Of a DNA stretch of 64,000 nucleotides, positions 7,369 to 16,238 are shown one piece after another. Positions within the stretch are counted from its first letter, which is position 1, and the number at the start of each line of letters is the position of its first letter. Both the position numbers and the translations under genes were made by a program. Source of the stretch: Arhodomonas sp051195215 (GTDB taxonomy: Bacteria > Pseudomonadota > Gammaproteobacteria > Nitrococcales > Nitrococcaceae); the NCBI RefSeq assembly GCF_051195215.1, contig NZ_JBNAZM010000008.1:62001-126000 (forward strand), read 5' to 3'. The notes beneath the pieces were generated by a model. It made no database searches. It saw only the letters and a program-made list of their open reading frames with translations, and was not told where the DNA came from.

Positions 7369-8415
7369 ATGGTCAGACTCAAGGACGTCGCCGAGGCCGC
7401 CGGGGTCTCCACCACCACGGTCTCCCACGTGATCAACGGAACACGCCGCGTATCCCCGGCGACACGCGAACGCGTGCGCAACGCCGTCGCACGGCTGGGT
7501 TACCGCCCGGATTCCATCGCCCAGGCATTGAAGGCGAATCGCAGCCGCACCATCGGCATGATCGTCACCAGCACCAACAACCCGTTCTTCGCCGGGGTGA
7601 TTCGCGGCGTGGAGGACGGCTGCTTCGCCCGCGGCTACAGCCTGGTGCTGTGTAACGCGGACGACGTCGACGACAAGCAGCTCGCCTACCTGCAGACCCT
7701 GCGTGACAAGCGCATCGACGGCCTGGTGGTCATGACTTCGCGCAACGGCCCACGCTTTCTCGACACCCTGCGGGATGCCTATCGCGTGCCCACGGTGTTC
7801 ATGGACGCTGCGCCCGGCGCCGAAGAAGACACCGCCGTGGTCAACGACGATTCCCGTGCCGGTGGCCGTATCGGCATCGAGTTCCTGGTTGGGCGCGGAT
7901 TCCGCGACATCGCGGTACTCACCGGCCCCCACGATCACCCCCGTTCCCGGGAACGCCTGGCCGGGGCCGAGGCAGCCCTCGCCGAAGCCGGCGTGGCACT
8001 GCCCGACGAGCGTGTGCTGGCAACAGACCTGCTCATGGCCAGCGGGCATCGCGCGATGACGCACCTGTTAGGCAGCGCCGGCAGGCCGGAAGCGGTCTTC
8101 GCCTTCAACGATCTCGCCGCCATCGGCGCGATCCGCGCTGCCGCGGACCAGGGTCTCGCGGTGCCCACGGATATCTCGGTCATCGGCTACGACGACGTCG
8201 AGATCAGCCGTTACCTGACACCGGCACTGACCACAGTGCGCCAGCCCATTCCCGCGCTCGGCCAGACCGCGGCCACCGTGCTGCTGGACCGCCTGGACAA
8301 AGGCACGCCTCTGCCCGCACAGACCCGGCTCGCCCCCGAGCTCGTGATCCGCGACTCGGTGGCTTGGCGAGACACGGCCCGCGCGCGAAACCAACCACCG
8401 GAGCCCGACGCATGA
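7369..8415 (+). CDS. rbsR: Ribose operon repressor, LacI family
   Basis: A 348-residue LacI/GalR regulator. Its N-terminal helix-turn-helix reads VRLKDVAEAAGVSTTTVSHVIN followed by the hinge-helix region (YRPDSIAQALK), and the remainder is a periplasmic-binding-protein-like effector domain (TIGMIVTSTNNPFFAGV; DISVIGYDDVEISRYLTPALTTV). It lies inside the rbs operon between rbsB and rbsK, and the two LacI-type operators at 3463-3486 are the obvious target. The order rbsB-rbsR-rbsK differs from the E. coli order, where rbsK precedes rbsR. Its stop overlaps the rbsK start (ATGA). Confidence 0.93.
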   Translation: MVRLKDVAEAAGVSTTTVSHVINGTRRVSPATRERVRNAVARLGYRPDSIAQALKANRSRTIGMIVTSTNNPFFAGVIRGVEDGCFARGYSLVLCNADDVDDKQLAYLQTLRDKRIDGLVVMTSRNGPRFLDTLRDAYRVPTVFMDAAPGAEEDTAVVNDDSRAGGRIGIEFLVGRGFRDIAVLTGPHDHPRSRERLAGAEAALAEAGVALPDERVLATDLLMASGHRAMTHLLGSAGRPEAVFAFNDLAAIGAIRAAADQGLAVPTDISVIGYDDVEISRYLTPALTTVRQPIPALGQTAATVLLDRLDKGTPLPAQTRLAPELVIRDSVAWRDTARARNQPPEPDA

Positions 8416-9329
8416 GTGTTCTCGTCTTCGGCAGTATCAACGTAGACATCGCCCTGTACGCCCACCGTCTGCCCCGCCCCGGCGAGACAGTTCACGGCGA
8501 GCGCTACGCCATCGGCCTCGGCGGCAAGGGCGCCAACCAGGCCGTCGCCGCCGCCCGTCTGGAGGCAGCCACTCACCTGGTCGGGCGTATCGGCCAGGAC
8601 GAGTTCGGCGACCGTGCGCGGGCGGCCCTGGATCGCCATGGCGTTCACTGCGAAACCCTGCAGCGCTGCGAGACACCGACGGGCATCGCTCTGATCGGCG
8701 TCGACGACGCCGCGCAGAACTGCATAACGGTGGTACCCGGTGCCAACTTCGCGGTGGACGACAGCGATGTTCACCGACTCGAACGGTTACTGCCGCAGGC
8801 GCGCTGCCTGCTGCTGCAACTCGAGCTGCCCCTGCCCACCGTCATGGCCGCGGCACGCGCCGCCAATGCGGCGGGTGTGCCGGTGCTGCTGGACCCGGCA
8901 CCGGCTCCCCCGGAACCGCTGCCGCCCGCGCTGCTCGGGGCGGTGGACGTGCTCACCCCCAACGAGACCGAAACCGAAGCGCTGCTCGGGCGCCGGCCGA
9001 CGACGGCGGAGGAGGCGCTCAACGCCGCGCAGACACTACAGGCACAGGGCGTCGCCGCCGCAGCCGTGAAGCTCGGCGAACGCGGCGTTGCTTTCCGCAG
9101 CGGCGACACGCAGGGATTCGTTCGGCCGTATCCCGTGGAGAGCGTGGACACGACGGCCGCCGGCGACGCTTTCAGCGGCGGCCTCGCGAGCGCACTCGCC
9201 AGAGGCGAGGTGCTCGCCGATGCGGTACGATTCGCTGCCGCCTGTGGCGCACTGGCCACCACCCGAGCGGGTGCCGCCGATGCTATGCCGACTGCGCGCG
9301 AGGTGCGGGCATTAATCGAAGCGGGCTAG
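8412..9329 (+). CDS. rbsK: Ribokinase
   Basis: A 305-residue PfkB-family kinase that phosphorylates ribose to ribose 5-phosphate. Signature 1 (GGKGANQAVAAARL near residue 38), the sugar-contacting start FGSINVDIALY and signature 2 DTTAAGDAFSGGL with the catalytic Asp near residue 250 are all intact. The ATG overlaps the rbsR stop. The stop codon lies inside the left arm of a perfect hairpin that also holds the stop of the convergent neighbour. Confidence 0.94.
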   Translation: MSVLVFGSINVDIALYAHRLPRPGETVHGERYAIGLGGKGANQAVAAARLEAATHLVGRIGQDEFGDRARAALDRHGVHCETLQRCETPTGIALIGVDDAAQNCITVVPGANFAVDDSDVHRLERLLPQARCLLLQLELPLPTVMAAARAANAAGVPVLLDPAPAPPEPLPPALLGAVDVLTPNETETEALLGRRPTTAEEALNAAQTLQAQGVAAAAVKLGERGVAFRSGDTQGFVRPYPVESVDTTAAGDAFSGGLASALARGEVLADAVRFAAACGALATTRAGAADAMPTAREVRALIEAG

Positions 9330-9350
9330 TGTCCTGGAACAGGACACTAG
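9326..9350. terminator. Shared bidirectional terminator hairpin containing both stop codons
   Basis: CTAGTGTCCTG (9326-9336), loop GAA, CAGGACACTAG (9340-9350) form a perfect 11-base stem. The TAG of rbsK (9327-9329) and the TAG of the convergent gene (9349-9347 on the minus strand) are the mirrored tips of the stem. The plus strand continues with AAAACC, so on the minus strand the hairpin is preceded rather than followed by T residues. Confidence 0.65.
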
Positions 9351-10048
9351 AAAACCAGCTCGCGTAGATCCACGAAGCCCCTACGCTCCATTCGGTCGAT
9401 GCGTTCGGCGAGCTCCGGGTCACGCAACCAGCCCTCGGCGCGCTGCACCTCCGGCGAGTGCTCGTCCAACCGGCCAGTGACGAAGAACTCGGCGACCAGG
9501 TACGCATAACTCACGAGATCCCGCACCCGCGGGTTCTCCGGCTCGCTATCGACGAGGCCGGGGAACAGTTCCCGGATCTGGGTCAGCGTCTGCTCGGGAT
9601 TCGGATCGAGCTGGTCACCCAACAGGAACCAGACCGCGACGATCAGCTGGCTGCGGGCGACGGCGCTGTCGGGGCACAGGCGCACGGCCGTACGCGAGGC
9701 TTCCACGGCTTCCCGGCGGTAGCCGTCGCGACGGAAATCCAGCGCGATGCTGCGCAGCAGCTCCTCCACCGACGAGAAGCCACGCACGGCGGTGAGCGCC
9801 TCGAGCAGCGCGGCGTGCAGTCCAGGCCAGTCGTGGTCCGAGTCTTTCGGCCCCTGACCGAAGCCGACCGCAAGGCCGCGCACCAGCTCCGTGGTATCGT
9901 GCTCGGCCGGATCGCCCGGAACGCCATCGCCGGCATTGCCGCTCCAGATGGGCAGCAGACAGGATTCCTCGACGCCGGCGAGCTTCGCCAGCGCCGGATC
10001 GAGTTGCACCTGCGACCAGGCCAGTTCGGGATGATTGCTCACGCTCAT
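9347..10048 (-). CDS. Hypothetical protein, possible TPR-like helical protein
   Basis: A 233-residue soluble protein I do not recognise. It has no signal peptide or membrane segment. The middle part (RRDGYRREAVEASRTAVRLCP followed by SAVARSQLIVAVWFLLGD) has the helix-pair look of a tetratricopeptide repeat, and the C-terminal part is rich in charged helices. The ATG at 10048 is chosen because the protein-like composition begins there; the frame is open to 10240 but that extension overlaps the divergent promoter region and the start of the ABC exporter. It converges on rbsK through the shared hairpin. Confidence 0.65.
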   Translation of the reverse strand: MSVSNHPELAWSQVQLDPALAKLAGVEESCLLPIWSGNAGDGVPGDPAEHDTTELVRGLAVGFGQGPKDSDHDWPGLHAALLEALTAVRGFSSVEELLRSIALDFRRDGYRREAVEASRTAVRLCPDSAVARSQLIVAVWFLLGDQLDPNPEQTLTQIRELFPGLVDSEPENPRVRDLVSYAYLVAEFFVTGRLDEHSPEVQRAEGWLRDPELAERIDRMERRGFVDLRELVF

Positions 10049-10158
10049 GGGTGCCTGCTGGCGTTTTCCTTGGGTTCGGACAAAGGCGCGCAGTACATCA
10101 TGACAAAGCGATGATCGCCACCCCTGTGCGATGAGGGGCCCATCCACGGAGCACAACG

Positions 10159-11925
10159 ATGCGTGAACCACGTCGCCTCCAACGTACCGCGCACGCCAGG
10201 GTTCGCTCCTTGCGGTTGTTGCTGCGTCTGCTCCGGCCACACCGCGGCCGTCTGTTGGCCGCGGCGTTGGCGTTGCTGGTCGCCGCCGGCAGCGTCCTGG
10301 CCGTCGGCCAGGGGCTGCGCTACGTCATCGACGGCGGTTTCATGGCCGGTAATGCGGCAATGCTGGATCGCGGGCTCACCGCGCTGCTCGCCATCGTCGC
10401 GGTGATGGCGCTCGCCACGGCGGTGCGCTTCTATCTCGTCTCCTGGATCGGCGAGCGCGCCACTGCGGCACTTCGCAAGGAGGTCTTCGACCACCTGCTT
10501 TGCCTGGAGCCGGCCTTCTTCGAGCTCAACGGCGCCGGTGAGATCCAGTCCCGGCTGACCGCCGACACGGCGGTGATTCAGACCATTCTCGGGTCGTCGT
10601 TTTCGCTGGCGGTGCGCAACGTGCTGCTCGCACTGGGCGCGGTGACCATGCTCTTCGTTACCAGTCCGGCGCTCACCGGCCTCGTCGTGATGGGCATGCC
10701 GCTGGTACTGGCGCCGTTGCTGATCCACGGGCGGCGGGTGCGGCGTCTGTCGCGCCACAGCCAGGACCGGATCGCCGAGCTCGGCGGCTTCGCCAGCGAA
10801 ACGCTGCATGCCATCCGCACGGTACAGGCGTTCAACCATGAGGCCGAGGACCGCCGACGCTTCGGCGAGCACGTGGAGGCCGCCTTCGCCGCCGCGCGTC
10901 AGCGCATTCAACAACGGGCGTGGCTCACGGGCATGATCATGGGGCTGGTCTTCACCGCCGTGGCCGCGGTGCTGTGGCGCGGTGGCCATCAGGTCCTGGC
11001 GGGGAGCCTGTCGGCGGGGGAGCTGTCCGCCTTCGTTTTCTATGCCGTGCTGGCGGCAGGCGCCGTGGCGACGCTTTCGGAAGTCGCCGGCGAGGTCTAC
11101 CGGGCGGCCGGAGCCGCCGAGCGTCTGCAGGAGCTGCTCGACGCCCCCCCATCCATCGCCGCCCCAGCCGACCCGGTAACGTTGCCCAACGCATCCGGCG
11201 CCATCGCCCTGGAAGGCGTGCACTTCGCGTATCCGTCACGGCGCGAGACACCCGCGCTCGTGGACATCGATCTGGCAGTGCATCCGGGGGAACGCATCGC
11301 GCTGGTGGGCCCCTCCGGCGCCGGAAAAAGCACCCTCTTCGCCCTGTTGTTGCGTTTCTACGATCCCGACGCTGGATCCGTACGCATCGACGGCGTGGAT
11401 CTGCGTCACGCCGACCCCGCTGCGATACGCGCGCGGCTGGCGTTGGTGGCACAGGAACCTACCCTGTTCACCGGCAGCGTGCGCGGGAACATCGCCTACG
11501 GCGATCCGCACGCGGACGAGACCGCGATCCGCGCCGCCGCCGGCGCCGCCGATTGCCTCGAATTCATCGACCGCCTGCCGCAGGGGCTCGAAACGCCGGT
11601 CGGCCCGGGCGGTGTTCGTCTGTCAGGCGGGCAACGCCAGCGTCTTGCCATCGCACGGGCAGTGCTGCGGGATCCGGCGATCCTGCTCCTCGACGAGGCA
11701 ACCAGCCACCTGGACAGTGAGAGCGAGCGACGCGTGCAGATCGCGCTGGAACGACTGATGGCGCGACGCACCAGCGTGGTGATCGCCCACCGACTGGCCA
11801 CCGTCACGGCGGCGGACCGCATCGTCGTACTCGAGCACGGCCGAATCCGTGCCGAAGGTACACACGCCGCCCTGCTTCGGGAAAGCCGCCTCTACGCGCG
11901 CCTGGCCAGCCGTCAGCTCGCCTGA
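10159..11925 (+). CDS. ABC exporter, fused permease and ATPase (MsbA/ABCB-type)
   Basis: A 588-residue half-transporter. Residues 1-320 hold about six membrane segments of the type I exporter fold, with the coupling motif GEIQSRLTADTAVIQ; residues 345-588 hold the ATPase with Walker A GPSGAGKST, Q-loop LVAQEPTLFTG, signature LSGGQRQR, Walker B ILLLDEATSHLD and the H-loop VIAHRLATV. It works as a homodimer. The pattern is that of the bacterial ABCB family that includes lipid and multidrug exporters; the substrate cannot be told. It is divergent from the hypothetical gene and convergent with the exoD-like gene. Confidence 0.88.
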   Translation: MREPRRLQRTAHARVRSLRLLLRLLRPHRGRLLAAALALLVAAGSVLAVGQGLRYVIDGGFMAGNAAMLDRGLTALLAIVAVMALATAVRFYLVSWIGERATAALRKEVFDHLLCLEPAFFELNGAGEIQSRLTADTAVIQTILGSSFSLAVRNVLLALGAVTMLFVTSPALTGLVVMGMPLVLAPLLIHGRRVRRLSRHSQDRIAELGGFASETLHAIRTVQAFNHEAEDRRRFGEHVEAAFAAARQRIQQRAWLTGMIMGLVFTAVAAVLWRGGHQVLAGSLSAGELSAFVFYAVLAAGAVATLSEVAGEVYRAAGAAERLQELLDAPPSIAAPADPVTLPNASGAIALEGVHFAYPSRRETPALVDIDLAVHPGERIALVGPSGAGKSTLFALLLRFYDPDAGSVRIDGVDLRHADPAAIRARLALVAQEPTLFTGSVRGNIAYGDPHADETAIRAAAGAADCLEFIDRLPQGLETPVGPGGVRLSGGQRQRLAIARAVLRDPAILLLDEATSHLDSESERRVQIALERLMARRTSVVIAHRLATVTAADRIVVLEHGRIRAEGTHAALLRESRLYARLASRQLA

Positions 11926-11953
11926 GACACCCAGCGCGAACGCGTAGAGGCAC

Positions 11954-12532
11954 TCACGCAATCCACCAGCCGAGCCCGAACGCCCCGGCCACGGCAGCCA
12001 GAATGCCGATGAGCACCAACAGCCCGTCACGCACGCTCAGACCCAGCGCCAGCAACACGATGGCTGCGGCCGGCACCGCCGCGGCGAATGGCACCAACTC
12101 CAGCGGCACCATCGTCAACGCCAGCAACAGGCACAGGGCAGCGACCAGTCGTGGCGCCGGTCCGTTGGTCAGAATACCGAGCCGCTGACCGGTGAGACCA
12201 TCGATACGACGCGTCACTGGTCGCGCGCGGTTGTAGACGGCAAGGAAGCGCTCCCGCGCCAGCGCCACACGGCTCAGGCGCGATGGCAACCACGGCGAGC
12301 GACGACCGAGCACGAGCTGCGCGGCCGTCAAAACCACCAGCGTGGCGCACACCGTCGGCACTCCCGGCACCGCCCCTGTCGGCAGCAGCGCGATGAGCGC
12401 CGGCGCCAGCAGCAGCGGCCCGAAGCCGCGGCTCTGGAATACCGCGACGACATCGCCGATCGTGATGTGCTTGCCGTCGAGCTCCCCTGCGAGCTCGTCC
12501 AGGATGTCGGTCAACCCCATGCGTGTCGCCAC
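11954..12532 (-). CDS. ExoD-family membrane protein
   Basis: A 192-residue integral membrane protein of the ExoD family, named after a rhizobial gene affecting exopolysaccharide and alkaline-salt sensitivity. The start LTDILDELAGELDGKHITIGDVV followed by FGPLLLAPALIALLPTGAVPGVP is the family signature; four to five hydrophobic helices follow. The biochemical role of the family is not established. A second Met five residues in is an alternative start. Confidence 0.8.
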   Translation of the reverse strand: MATRMGLTDILDELAGELDGKHITIGDVVAVFQSRGFGPLLLAPALIALLPTGAVPGVPTVCATLVVLTAAQLVLGRRSPWLPSRLSRVALARERFLAVYNRARPVTRRIDGLTGQRLGILTNGPAPRLVAALCLLLALTMVPLELVPFAAAVPAAAIVLLALGLSVRDGLLVLIGILAAVAGAFGLGWWIA

Positions 12533-12659
12533 CCAGATTAGTGCAGACCGTGTTGTGACTGCCCGGCAATGGTGCTATGCCGCAATCGGTCTATGTGGCT
12601 GATGTGCGGAGCCCTATCATAGGCACTGTTGCAGCGCACCAAACCAGAGGAGCCACACC

Positions 12660-12848
12660 ATGCACCACGATGAAGCAGCCATCACCCACAAGGCCCTGAA
12701 CCACACCGATATCGAGCGCGTGATGATCGAGGCGCGCCGTCTGCGTGCCCAGGCCGTCCGCGACGCAAGCGTGCGGTTTTTCCGCGGCGTGCGCGATATC
12801 CTGAGCGCCAACGCTCGTCTGCCCGGCGTATGGCCCCGTCCTGCCTGA
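12660..12848 (+). CDS. Small helical basic protein, 62 residues
   Basis: A short protein preceded by a strong GAGGAG ribosome-binding site 7-8 bases before the ATG. It is predicted to be almost entirely alpha-helical (DIERVMIEARRLRAQAVRDA then RFFRGVRDILS), with an amphipathic Arg-rich middle and a short Pro-containing tail. I do not recognise a named family with certainty; similar 50-70 residue EARRLRA-type proteins occur widely in proteobacteria. It stands alone between exoD-like and def. Confidence 0.6.
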   Translation: MHHDEAAITHKALNHTDIERVMIEARRLRAQAVRDASVRFFRGVRDILSANARLPGVWPRPA

Positions 12849-12870
12849 GGTCGGGCCGTCCGGACCAGGT

Positions 12871-13365
12871 TCAGCCTTCCTCGCGCTCGCGCTCGTAGCG
12901 CTTGAGCACACGCCGGCGGCGTAGCGAGCTGAGGCGATCGATATAGAGGTGGCCATCGATGTGGTCGCATTCATGCTGCACACAGGCCGCCTCCAGTCCC
13001 TGCGCCTCGAACTCGTAGCACTCGCCGTCGGCGTCCTGGGCGCGTACGAGCACCCGATTCACCCGGCTCTTGGTCCGCTCGCGCACCCCCGGCACCGACA
13101 GGCACCCCTCATCCAGCTCCATTGGCTCGCCCAATGGCTCGTATTCGGGGTTCACCAGCACGCGCGCTGGTTGATCTTCCACCTGCATAACCGCCACACG
13201 CAAGTGCACCCCGATCTGCACGGCCGCGAGCCCGATTCCCTCGGCGGCTCGCATGGTGTCGAACATGTCGTCGATAAGCGACCTGAGGCCCTCATCGAAG
13301 CGTTCCACCGACTTCGATACCTCGCGCAGGCGGGGATCCGGATGAGCGAGTATAGGTCTTTCCAT
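12871..13365 (-). CDS. def: Peptide deformylase
   Basis: A 164-residue metalloenzyme that removes the formyl group from nascent N-termini. All three motifs are present: GIGLAAVQIG (motif 1), EGCLSVPG (motif 2, metal-binding Cys) and QHECDHIDGHL (motif 3, HExxH). Motif 3 reads HECDH, where most homologues have a hydrophobic third residue; the metal ligands and the catalytic Glu are intact. It is monocistronic here, not beside fmt as in many relatives, so a second deformylase elsewhere is possible. Confidence 0.93.
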   Translation of the reverse strand: MERPILAHPDPRLREVSKSVERFDEGLRSLIDDMFDTMRAAEGIGLAAVQIGVHLRVAVMQVEDQPARVLVNPEYEPLGEPMELDEGCLSVPGVRERTKSRVNRVLVRAQDADGECYEFEAQGLEAACVQHECDHIDGHLYIDRLSSLRRRRVLKRYEREREEG

Positions 13366-13684
13366 GATCGTCGATTACCTGTGAATACCGTCACCTGAGC
13401 ACGACAGCATACCTTGCCATGACACCTGCCTGGGCAGACATGCGATGGCGAACGAACTATCCGGCTATAGTGGCCACCGTGGTTCGAATTCGTGGAGGGA
13501 GTTCCGGGTGCCTTCTATAGTGACTGGCAGACGTTGTCCGCAAGGCCCTTGCCAAATCGGGCATGCGACCAAACGTCATCGGCCGGGGGCGGCGTGAATT
13601 GCTGTAGGCCGACGCCGGATCTGCCCCACAACCACGGGCTTCAGACTGAGACATTGAGCTTCGGCAAACGAAGGAGAATCAAGA
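13366..13684. other. 319-base intergenic region before the OmpA-like gene
   Basis: No gene is supported here. Two copies of CTATAGTG (13465-13472 and 13515-13522) give -10-like TATAGT boxes without convincing -35 partners. AAGGAG at 13671-13676 is the ribosome-binding site of the next gene. The long untranslated stretch is consistent with a leader of a strongly expressed envelope gene, but no riboswitch-like fold is recognised. Confidence 0.4.
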
Positions 13685-14365
13685 ATGTTGCGGATGACCA
13701 CGCGAAACACAATCATTCCGATGAGCCTCGGTCTCATCCTGACGCTGGGCTTGGGGGGAACTGCCCTCGCCGACAGCCACATGGAAGGCGGTCAGGGCGC
13801 CTACTGGACCGACGGCAACGGCAATGCCTGGAAGAACGCCAACGGTGACTGCTGGTACAACCCGAATCAGGAAAAAATGGAGCCGCGCGAAGAGTGCGGT
13901 GATGTCATCGAGACCGCAGAACCGGAGCCGGAACCCGAGCCGGAACCGGAGATGGTCAAGCGCACCGAGCGCATCAACCTCGACGCCCGGACCCTGTTCG
14001 GCTTCGACAAGGCGACGCTCACCGACGATGGCAAGATGGAACTCGACGAGCTCGCTGCCGATATCGAGTCGGATTGGGAAGTGAACCGCATACGGGTCAT
14101 CGGCCACACCGACCGCATCGGTCCCGAAGCGTACAACATGAAGCTCTCCGAGCGTCGCGCCCAGGCGGTGGCCGACTACCTCATGGGCATCCCCGCGCTG
14201 GCCGATCACGACATGCGCGTCGTCGGCCGTGGCGAGTCCCAGCCGGTGGTGCAGTGCGAAAACACCGGCGGCCGCAACCAGCTCATCGAGTGCCTGCAGC
14301 CGAACCGCCGCGTGGAAGTCGAAATCAGTGGCATGAAGACGGTGATCGAGCAGAAGATGAACTGA
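13685..14365 (+). CDS. OmpA-family outer-membrane/peptidoglycan-binding protein
   Basis: A 226-residue exported protein: a signal peptide (hydrophobic run SLGLILTLGLGG, cleavage near ALA-D at about residue 30), a short Gly/Asn/Trp-rich segment (QGAYWTDGNGNAWKNANGD), an acidic Pro-Glu repeat (EPEPEPEPEPE) acting as a linker, and an OmpA-like C-terminal domain with TLFGFDKATLTDDGKMELD and the peptidoglycan-binding HTDRIGPEAYNMKLSERRAQAV. Two Cys pairs may form disulfides. There is no beta-barrel domain, so it is a periplasmic or anchored OmpA_C protein rather than a porin. A good terminator follows. Confidence 0.88.
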   Translation: MLRMTTRNTIIPMSLGLILTLGLGGTALADSHMEGGQGAYWTDGNGNAWKNANGDCWYNPNQEKMEPREECGDVIETAEPEPEPEPEPEMVKRTERINLDARTLFGFDKATLTDDGKMELDELAADIESDWEVNRIRVIGHTDRIGPEAYNMKLSERRAQAVADYLMGIPALADHDMRVVGRGESQPVVQCENTGGRNQLIECLQPNRRVEVEISGMKTVIEQKMN

Positions 14366-14393
14366 TCGCCCGCGCGATCCCACAACCGTGCAG

Positions 14394-14421
14394 GCCGGCG
14401 GCAAGATTGCCGCCGGCTTTT
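14394..14421 (+). terminator. Rho-independent terminator after the OmpA-like gene
   Basis: GCCGGCGGCA pairs with TGCCGCCGGC around AGAT, followed by TTTT. The tail runs up to the stop codon of the convergent oxidoreductase gene, which ends at 14424. Confidence 0.85.
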
Positions 14422-14423
14422 CG

Positions 14424-16034
14424 TTACGCGTCCGCGAGAATCATGTCCGCGCCTTTCTCGGCAATCATGACCGTCGGCGCGTTCGTGTTACCCGACGTAA
14501 TGACCGGCATCACCGAGGCGTCCACTACCCGCAGGCCGGCAATCCCCCGCACCCGCAGACGCTCGTCAACGACCGCGTCGTCATCGCCACCCATCCGACA
14601 AGTGCCCACGGGGTGGAAGATCGTTGTACCAATGTCCCCGGCGGCCTCCGCCAGTGCCTCGGCATCGACGATCTCAGGGCCGGGGAGCAGCTCTTCGGGG
14701 CTGAAACGGCTCAGCGCCGGCGCCGCGAGAATACGCCGCGTAAGCCGAATCGCCTCGGCCGCGACACGCCGGTCCCCTTCCGTCGAGAGGTAATTCGGGG
14801 CTATGCGGGGAGGGACGAACGGGTCCGGGGACGTGATCGTCACCTCGCCGCGACTCTCCGGCTGAAGATTGCAGACCGAAGCGGTCAGCGCCGGGAAACG
14901 ATGCAGCGGATCGCCGAGTTTGTCGGTGCTCAACGGCTGCACGTGATACTCCAGGTTCGCACGGGTGCGCTGCGGGTCGCTGCGCGCGAAGCAGCCCAGC
15001 TGGCTCGGCGCCATCGACAGCGGACCGCTGCGCCGCAACGCGTATTCCAGCACCATGGCCGCCTTGCCCCACAGGCTGTTGGCACGCTGATTGAGGGTGA
15101 CCGTGTCCTGCACGCGGAAGACCGTGCGTATCTGGAGATGGTCCTGGAGATTCCTGCCCACCCCGGGCAGCACGTGACGCACCGGCACACCGGTCGCCCG
15201 GAGCTGCTGCGGGTCGCCGATTCCCGAGCATTGCAACAACTGCGGCGAGCCGATCGCTCCCGCGGCCAGCACCAGCTCCCGCGAAACCCCGATGCGCTTG
15301 CGTTCGCCTTCGTGCAGTACGTCCAGAGCACTGGCACGACCGTCGGTAAGCTCGATTCCGCAGGCATGGACACCGGTCATCACCGTGAGGTTGTCCCGCG
15401 AGAGAACCGGCTTGAGAAACGCATCGGCGCAGGTCACGCGTACACCCCGGCGCTGATTCACCTGGAAGTAGCTGCAACCCTCGTTGTCGCCGGTGTTGAA
15501 GTCGTCGACGCTGGGGATGCCCACTTCCGCGGCGGCTTCCCGGAACGCATCGAGGATCTCCCACGACAGGCGCTGTCGCTCCACCCGCCAGTCCCCGCCC
15601 TGGCGATGATACGGCGGCCCCAGGTAAGCGTGATCCTCGCAACGCAGAAAGTATGGGAGAACGTCGTCCCAACCCCAGCCGGCGTTGCCCATGTCGCGCC
15701 ACCGCTCGTAATCCTGCGCCTGACCGCGCATGTAGATCATGCCGTTAATGGCACTGCTGCCGCCGAGCACGCGCCCGCGTGGGTAGCTCAGACTGCGGCC
15801 GTTCAGCCCCGGCTCCGCTTGCGTGCGGAAGCACCAGTCGGTGCGCGGGTTGTTCATGGTGTAGAGGTAGCCAACGGGCACATGGATCCAGAAGTATCGA
15901 TCCCAGCCGCCGGCCTCGACGAGCAGCACGCGGTTACCGGGGTCGGCGCTGAGCCGGTTGGCCAGCACACAACCGGCCGATCCCGCCCCGACGACGACGT
16001 AGTCGAACGCCCCCAGGGAGCCCAGCTCGGTCAT
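14424..16034 (-). CDS. GMC-family FAD oxidoreductase (choline/alcohol dehydrogenase-like)
   Basis: A 536-residue flavoprotein. The N-terminal dinucleotide fold VVVGAGSAGCVLANRLS and GMC signature 1 (YPRGRVLGGSSAINGMIYMRG near residue 88) are present, with signature 2 at LVLAAGAIGSPQLLQCSGIG. The C-terminus has the catalytic His of FHPVGTCRMG and the second His/Asn position in SGNTNAPTVMIAEKGAD. This is the BetA-like branch, which oxidises primary alcohols; choline is only one option because no betaine genes lie nearby. It stands alone, divergent from queF. The long open frame on the opposite strand is a codon-bias shadow. Confidence 0.88.
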   Translation of the reverse strand: MTELGSLGAFDYVVVGAGSAGCVLANRLSADPGNRVLLVEAGGWDRYFWIHVPVGYLYTMNNPRTDWCFRTQAEPGLNGRSLSYPRGRVLGGSSAINGMIYMRGQAQDYERWRDMGNAGWGWDDVLPYFLRCEDHAYLGPPYHRQGGDWRVERQRLSWEILDAFREAAAEVGIPSVDDFNTGDNEGCSYFQVNQRRGVRVTCADAFLKPVLSRDNLTVMTGVHACGIELTDGRASALDVLHEGERKRIGVSRELVLAAGAIGSPQLLQCSGIGDPQQLRATGVPVRHVLPGVGRNLQDHLQIRTVFRVQDTVTLNQRANSLWGKAAMVLEYALRRSGPLSMAPSQLGCFARSDPQRTRANLEYHVQPLSTDKLGDPLHRFPALTASVCNLQPESRGEVTITSPDPFVPPRIAPNYLSTEGDRRVAAEAIRLTRRILAAPALSRFSPEELLPGPEIVDAEALAEAAGDIGTTIFHPVGTCRMGGDDDAVVDERLRVRGIAGLRVVDASVMPVITSGNTNAPTVMIAEKGADMILADA

Positions 16035-16238
16035 CGCTCTCTCCTCCCCCTTGCTCGCAGGCGGGTTACGCCTGATCGCCGGTCTGCGTTATCTTTTCCG
16101 GCACCCGGACCGACCGCACCCCGCGCGACGCTGGCCGCCGCGGACGAGGTGTCGACGACCGTCCGCAGACCGAACCGAGTGAGCCACAGGCGTGCGGTAG
16201 GCGCAAGCACCGCCGCCGCAACGCGAGACGAGAATTCC

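Noticed and set aside
6379..8064. 561-codon minus-strand frame opposite rbsB/rbsR
   Set aside because: Gly/His/Ala-rich shadow of two clear genes.
14388..16238. A very long open frame on the plus strand running into queF
   Set aside because: It is antisense to the well-supported GMC oxidoreductase and has His/Arg-rich shadow composition; only the last 129 residues (queF) are real.
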